From the NCBI GenBank assembly GCA_023418835.1, contig JAEZYW010000202.1:1-7693 (forward strand): a DNA stretch of 7,693 nucleotides, read 5' to 3'. Shown in pieces: positions 6,970-7,693 of the stretch. The position numbers and the translations under genes are program-made. This DNA comes from Bacillota bacterium. Lineage in GTDB: Bacteria > Bacillota > Clostridia > Tissierellales > Peptoniphilaceae. Position 1 is the first letter of the stretch; each line of letters starts with the position of its first letter. Below the pieces are notes generated by a model, which had not been told where the DNA came from, made no database searches, and saw only the letters and a list, made by a program, of their open reading frames with translations.

Positions 6970-7693
6970 ATGAAATTTCAAAGCGAAAATATTGTATTAG
7001 AAGATAAGATAATATCTGGAGAAATTGTAGTAGAAAACGGCAATATTATTGAGATTAGTTCAAAAAGATCTGAAGAAGAGTCTGTTATAGACTTAAAAGA
7101 TCATTATATTTTTGGAGGATTTATAGACATTCACACCCACGGTGGAGATGGAGTAGACGCAAATAAAGCCGATGTAGAAGGCTATAAAACCATATCCAAT
7201 TTTTTTGCTACCAAAGGAGTTACTGGATATTTGACCTCAATTTTAACAGACACAAAAGAACAGACAATTTGGTGTATTGAAGAAGTTGTAAAGGCAATGG
7301 AAAATAACAATGGCGGTGCGAAACTTTTAGGAATCCATCTAGAAGGGCCATTTTTAAATCCTGAATATAAGGGAGCCATGCCAGAGAAACTTTTGCGCTA
7401 TGGAGATATTGAACTTATTCGAGAATATCAAAAAATTGCAAAGGGCAATATTAAATACATCACCATTGCTCCTGAGTTTAAAGAAAATATGGAAATCATA
7501 GAAGAGTTGGTTGATCTAGGGATTGTCGTTTCCCTAGGTCATTCCAACGCAACATATGAAGAAACTTTAGAAGCTAAAAGACGAGGAGCTAAAAGCGCCA
7601 CTCATTTGATGAATGCCATGAGACCAATCCATCAACACGAGTTGGGAATTGTAGGGGCAACCCTTATGAGTGATTTAGTAGCAGAAACTATAA
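6970..7693 (+). CDS. NagA-family N-acetylglucosamine-6-phosphate deacetylase-like protein (partial, 3' end outside window)
   Basis: The first 241 codons of an amidohydrolase of the NagA family (about 380 residues when complete) run open to the window end. NagA removes acetate from GlcNAc-6-phosphate to give GlcN-6-phosphate in the cytoplasm. Seen: an N-terminal beta-strand domain, I-D-I-H-T-H-G-G with metal ligands H55 and H57 (a two-metal arrangement as in B. subtilis, unlike E. coli), H-L-E-G-P-F-L-N with E125, S-L-G-H-S-N-A-T with H191 and T-H-L-M-N-A-M with H212. The next motif, usually H-H-R-E-P-G, is H-Q-H-E-L-G: H223 stands where E. coli has Arg227, which contacts the substrate phosphate from the neighbouring subunit. 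Substrate may therefore be a relative of GlcNAc-6-phosphate. Start ATG 6970 has AGAGG at 6959-6963, 6 nt away. The 23-bp gap after the LarA-like gene holds a second in-frame stop (TAATAA) but no terminator. Confidence 0.85.
   Translation, partial: MKFQSENIVLEDKIISGEIVVENGNIIEISSKRSEEESVIDLKDHYIFGGFIDIHTHGGDGVDANKADVEGYKTISNFFATKGVTGYLTSILTDTKEQTIWCIEEVVKAMENNNGGAKLLGIHLEGPFLNPEYKGAMPEKLLRYGDIELIREYQKIAKGNIKYITIAPEFKENMEIIEELVDLGIVVSLGHSNATYEETLEAKRRGAKSATHLMNAMRPIHQHELGIVGATLMSDLVAETI

Noticed and set aside
2000..7379. Minus-strand open frames at 2000-2182, 3014-3415, 3748-4002, 4867-5181, 6091-6312 and 7182-7379
   Set aside because: All lie opposite strongly supported + strand genes, with low-complexity or unrecognisable translations, and are best explained as coding shadows.
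1..7693. CRISPR arrays, tRNA or rRNA genes, insertion sequences, phage or toxin-antitoxin genes
   Set aside because: No repeat-spacer pattern, RNA gene signature, transposase or terminal inverted repeat is visible; nearly all of the window is coding.

Overview
The window is AT-rich, with short intergenic gaps and strong purine-rich Shine-Dalgarno sites (AAGGAG, GGGAGG). All genes lie on the + strand. This fits an anaerobic low-GC Bacillota, probably of the Clostridia/Tissierellia type. That placement rests on composition and protein flavour only; there is no rRNA or other marker gene here.

Layout: (1) Positions 2-415 hold the 3' end of an ABC-transporter substrate-binding protein of the sulfonate/nitrate/taurine (SsuA/NMT1-like) type. 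A clear intrinsic terminator closes it at 426-463. (2) A 94-bp gap (416-509) carries that terminator and a candidate promoter. (3) From 510 to the window end runs one tightly packed co-directional gene set: a seven-TM sensor histidine kinase, a NarL/LuxR-type response regulator (8-bp overlap), a NagB-family sugar-phosphate isomerase/deaminase (1-bp TGATG overlap), a class II fructose-bisphosphate-type aldolase (11-bp gap), a triosephosphate-isomerase-family protein (24-bp gap), a LarA-family (DUF2088) nickel-racemase-like protein (0-bp gap) and a NagA-family deacetylase cut by the window end (23-bp gap). I see no terminator inside this set, so it is most simply read as one operon.

How the genes may work together: the membrane kinase probably senses a ligand and drives the regulator, which likely controls the operon it sits in. 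The enzymes read as a catabolic line: deacetylation of an N-acetyl amino-sugar phosphate (NagA-like), isomerisation/deamination to a ketose phosphate (NagB-like), retro-aldol cleavage (class II aldolase), isomerisation of the short product (TIM-like), and racemisation or epimerisation of a 2-hydroxy acid (LarA-like).

The most interesting observation is that four of the five enzymes differ from their textbook relatives at substrate-binding or catalytic positions. The NagB-like protein has Thr where E. coli NagB has Asp141, and an altered phosphate loop. The NagA-like protein has His where E. coli has the phosphate-binding Arg227. The TIM-like protein keeps its catalytic residues but has rebuilt phosphate loops. 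The LarA-like protein keeps the cofactor Lys and Ni-ligand His but lacks one of the two catalytic His and probably the substrate-binding Arg and Lys. The aldolase alone looks standard. This suggests a pathway for a non-standard substrate rather than a second copy of GlcNAc catabolism and glycolysis. These residue comparisons were made by eye against remembered family motifs and need a proper alignment.
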